Translations under genes and position numbers: made by a program
Shown: one piece after another, positions 62,223 through 64,000 of the stretch
Layout of the letters: each line of letters opens with the position of its first letter
Numbering within the stretch: the stretch's first letter is position 1
Source of the DNA: Burhinus oedicnemus
Lineage: Eukaryota; Chordata; Aves; Charadriiformes; Burhinidae
DNA length: 64,000 nt
Reading direction: 5' to 3'
NCBI GenBank assembly: GCA_008921705.1
Contig: VFFE01007653.1
Coordinates: 245,548 to 309,547, forward strand
Notes under the pieces: generated by a model
Seen by the model: the letters and a program-made list of their open reading frames with translations, nothing else
The model's database searches: none
What the model was told of the DNA's origin: nothing

Positions 62223-64000
62223 ATCATTCCTCCAGAGGTTTTGAGCTAAGCTTAGATAGGCACATTTTAACCATATCCAACCTTCTTTCTCCATACTGTG
62301 CTCCCCTCAGCCTCTCAGAGCAAACATGAATCTCCCAAATGTAGTTATGCAGAAATTGGATTCTTTAACAACTGACTGGAAAGCAAAACATGCAGTTGTA
62401 AGTATCTTTTTGGTACAGGCTTTTATTTGAGAGGTTTTGCAAAGGATGGTTTATTTCAGCCACTGTTCTTTCACCCTTTCTCTCTCTAACTGGGAAAATT
62501 TCAATTTTATACTGATCTTCAAAAATGGAAATGTTAGCAAGAGAGGATTAACATATTCTGTTTTTTAATTTATTTGTATTAATGCTTGCTGTATGCTAGC
62601 TTAAAAAAAAAAACCAAACACAAAACCCAAGACCCAAACAAAAAAACACAACAAAAACCCCTAAAGATTTTGCCCTAAAGAGCTTACGATGCAGGAAAAA
62701 AACATATTCATATATTGTTAGTTTCATTCTTAAGCCCTGACATTCCAGTAAAATTCTAAAAAAAGAATTTAGGCCCACATTGTCCAGGGAAAGCAGGTGT
62801 GAAACTGTGAGCTAGTTTCCAGCATAGGGCTCAGGCTCCAAAACCAGGCATGTGTCTGTGTTTCATCTTAAATCTGCTAGAAATTATTTTCCATCCTCCA
62901 AAAGCCACTGAAGTAATCAATATGCATTACTCAAAACATTTAATTTTTTTTAACTTTCAAAAATGGAAAAAAACCCCAACCTAGTTGCCTTCTATATGGA
63001 GTCATGAGTTGTCTCACTCAAATACAAATTCAAAATAACTTCTGTTTGTATCCTAGGTTGTGATAGGGTTCTTAAGAATTCATGTAAAAGAAAGGGTTTG
63101 GAGCCATAGGATGCATGTGTGCAGTTTTATTCTTGTTGTTTGTATGGTGCCATAAATTCAAAGATCTGTTATGTCAGTCAATAAAATTCCTATCCAAAAG
63201 AGAATACAAACAAAATATATCTTAATATATCAAACCTTCCATGACAGTGTGTTAGCAGACTGTGAAATGTTGGCTTCTTTATGTCTGGACAATTTTGAAC
63301 ATCAAAGAATTGCTAGGTTAGACAAATTCTACAAAATTAATAAAAGTTAATAATACTGTAAAGATGGTCTGCTTTTACACCCCTGTTATTTTACACGGAG
63401 TATTGATGCACTTTCACTTCCAAAAATTGGTGATTATTGTCTGTATTGGCAATTATAATCACTACAAAACTGAAGCTGATTGCAAATGCTACGTGACAAT
63501 GTAAAACTAAGGCTTTAGCCTGTGACTCTTGTTTCAATGGTGAAGCAAAGCTTTCCGAGTGTTTGAAGACAATCACACCATGCTGCTCTGTAAACCAGAT
63601 CACTGACTTGGGCTAGATCAGTTCAGCAACCTGTGAAACAACCCCATTAGTGATCTAGTCTACAGCAAGCTTCTGCATGCTGTTGTTGTGCCACACGTGA
63701 GCAGGTAAGGAATTGCTGCAGAGTAAGAACTACAGGTGGCAGAGGAAGGATCTCAGACTGTCTTGGCCGTTGATGCCAGTCATCTCTCTCCAACAACCTT
63801 GCCTTTCTATCTTATCTGTATTTCAATTATATGACAACTGTCATTATTTCACTCAGATGTCTTCCTGTGGCATTGCTACAGAAAAAAATGTAAAATGTGT
63901 TTCAAAGTGCACAAAAAGTTTATTCATTCTTAAAACAATCCACTATATTAGTCACTGTCATCATACAATTTAACAGATTAGAAATGGACTTTCTAATACC
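62223..64000. other. AT-rich unique intronic DNA, no gene seen
   Basis: An A/AC-rich tract lies at about 62602-62660. No exon, RNA gene or transposon was recognised. Confidence 0.6.

Larger units (their letters stand above)
37608..64000 (+). other. PDE4D: PDE4D intron downstream of the D7 exon (partial)
   Basis: The intron opens with the donor GTAAGG immediately after the exon. I searched by eye for the shared FDVDNG exon and for the starts of PDE4D3, D5, D8 and D9 and found none before the window end. The stretch holds two CR1 blocks, one solo LTR, a 20-N gap and a candidate cryptic exon, all listed separately. Confidence 0.6.

Noticed and set aside
1..64000. A microRNA in PDE4D intron (miR-582 is intronic in mammalian PDE4D)
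   Set aside because: I looked for the remembered mature sequence and did not see it on either strand; this eye search is not decisive.
1..64000. tRNA, rRNA, CRISPR array or bacterial-type operon
   Set aside because: No cloverleaf, rRNA core or regularly spaced repeat array was recognised; sequence character is vertebrate intron.

Overview
This window looks like a draft avian nuclear sequence: AT-rich, intron-like DNA with scaffold gaps and many CR1 LINE fragments. Several CR1 copies end in the bird/reptile-type 3' tail of repeated ATTCTRTG units, and there is one ERV LTR of a type common in bird genomes. No bacterial or organellar signature is present, there is no gene-dense stretch, and I recognised no rRNA, tRNA or CRISPR array.

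The only host coding sequence I can defend is one exon on the + strand at 37372-37607. It encodes the N-terminal segment specific to the long PDE4D7 isoform of cAMP phosphodiesterase 4D. It has a 3' splice site, an open frame with no stop, and a phase-2 5' splice site that fits the shared downstream PDE4D exon. No other PDE4D exon was recognised. The simplest reading is that nearly the whole window is PDE4D intron: the upstream intron at 1-37371 and the downstream intron at 37608-64000. PDE4D is Z-linked in chicken, so a Z location is likely here, but that is inference from synteny.

Layout. 1-661: antisense CR1 endonuclease fragment, a perfect inverted copy of 24641-25301. 662-9530: unique intron. 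9531-13660: stack of nested antisense CR1s. 13661-14338: GC-rich unclassified DNA. 14339-14777: antisense CR1 3' end. 14778-18956: unique. 18957-19378: sense CR1 3' end. 19379-22879: unique with an AT-rich minisatellite. 22880-23715: antisense CR1 endonuclease fragment. 24541-25301: sense CR1 fragment running into a 170-N gap. 25807-26087: sense CR1 3' end. 26088-32039: unique. 32040-32756: old sense CR1. 33891-36305: antisense CR1 with an internal deletion. 37372-37607: PDE4D exon. 37608-43171: unique. 43172-46310: antisense CR1 carrying the ORF1 esterase region but lacking its 3' end. 46430-47600: older antisense CR1. 47601-60554: unique, with a 20-N gap at 55971. 60555-61630: solo LTR. 61990-62166: antisense CR1 3' end running into a 21-bp minisatellite. 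The rest is unique.

There is no operon or multigene system. All CR1 ORFs are fragmented by stops, frameshifts or deletions, so none looks able to move on its own. The points most worth follow-up are the exact inverted repeat shared by the window start and the gap edge, the reconstructable CR1-in-CR1 insertion, two related CR1s with different internal deletions, a diverged 150-bp direct duplication of unknown identity, and a cryptic exon-like segment at 57310-57365. I found no convincing previously undescribed biological system.
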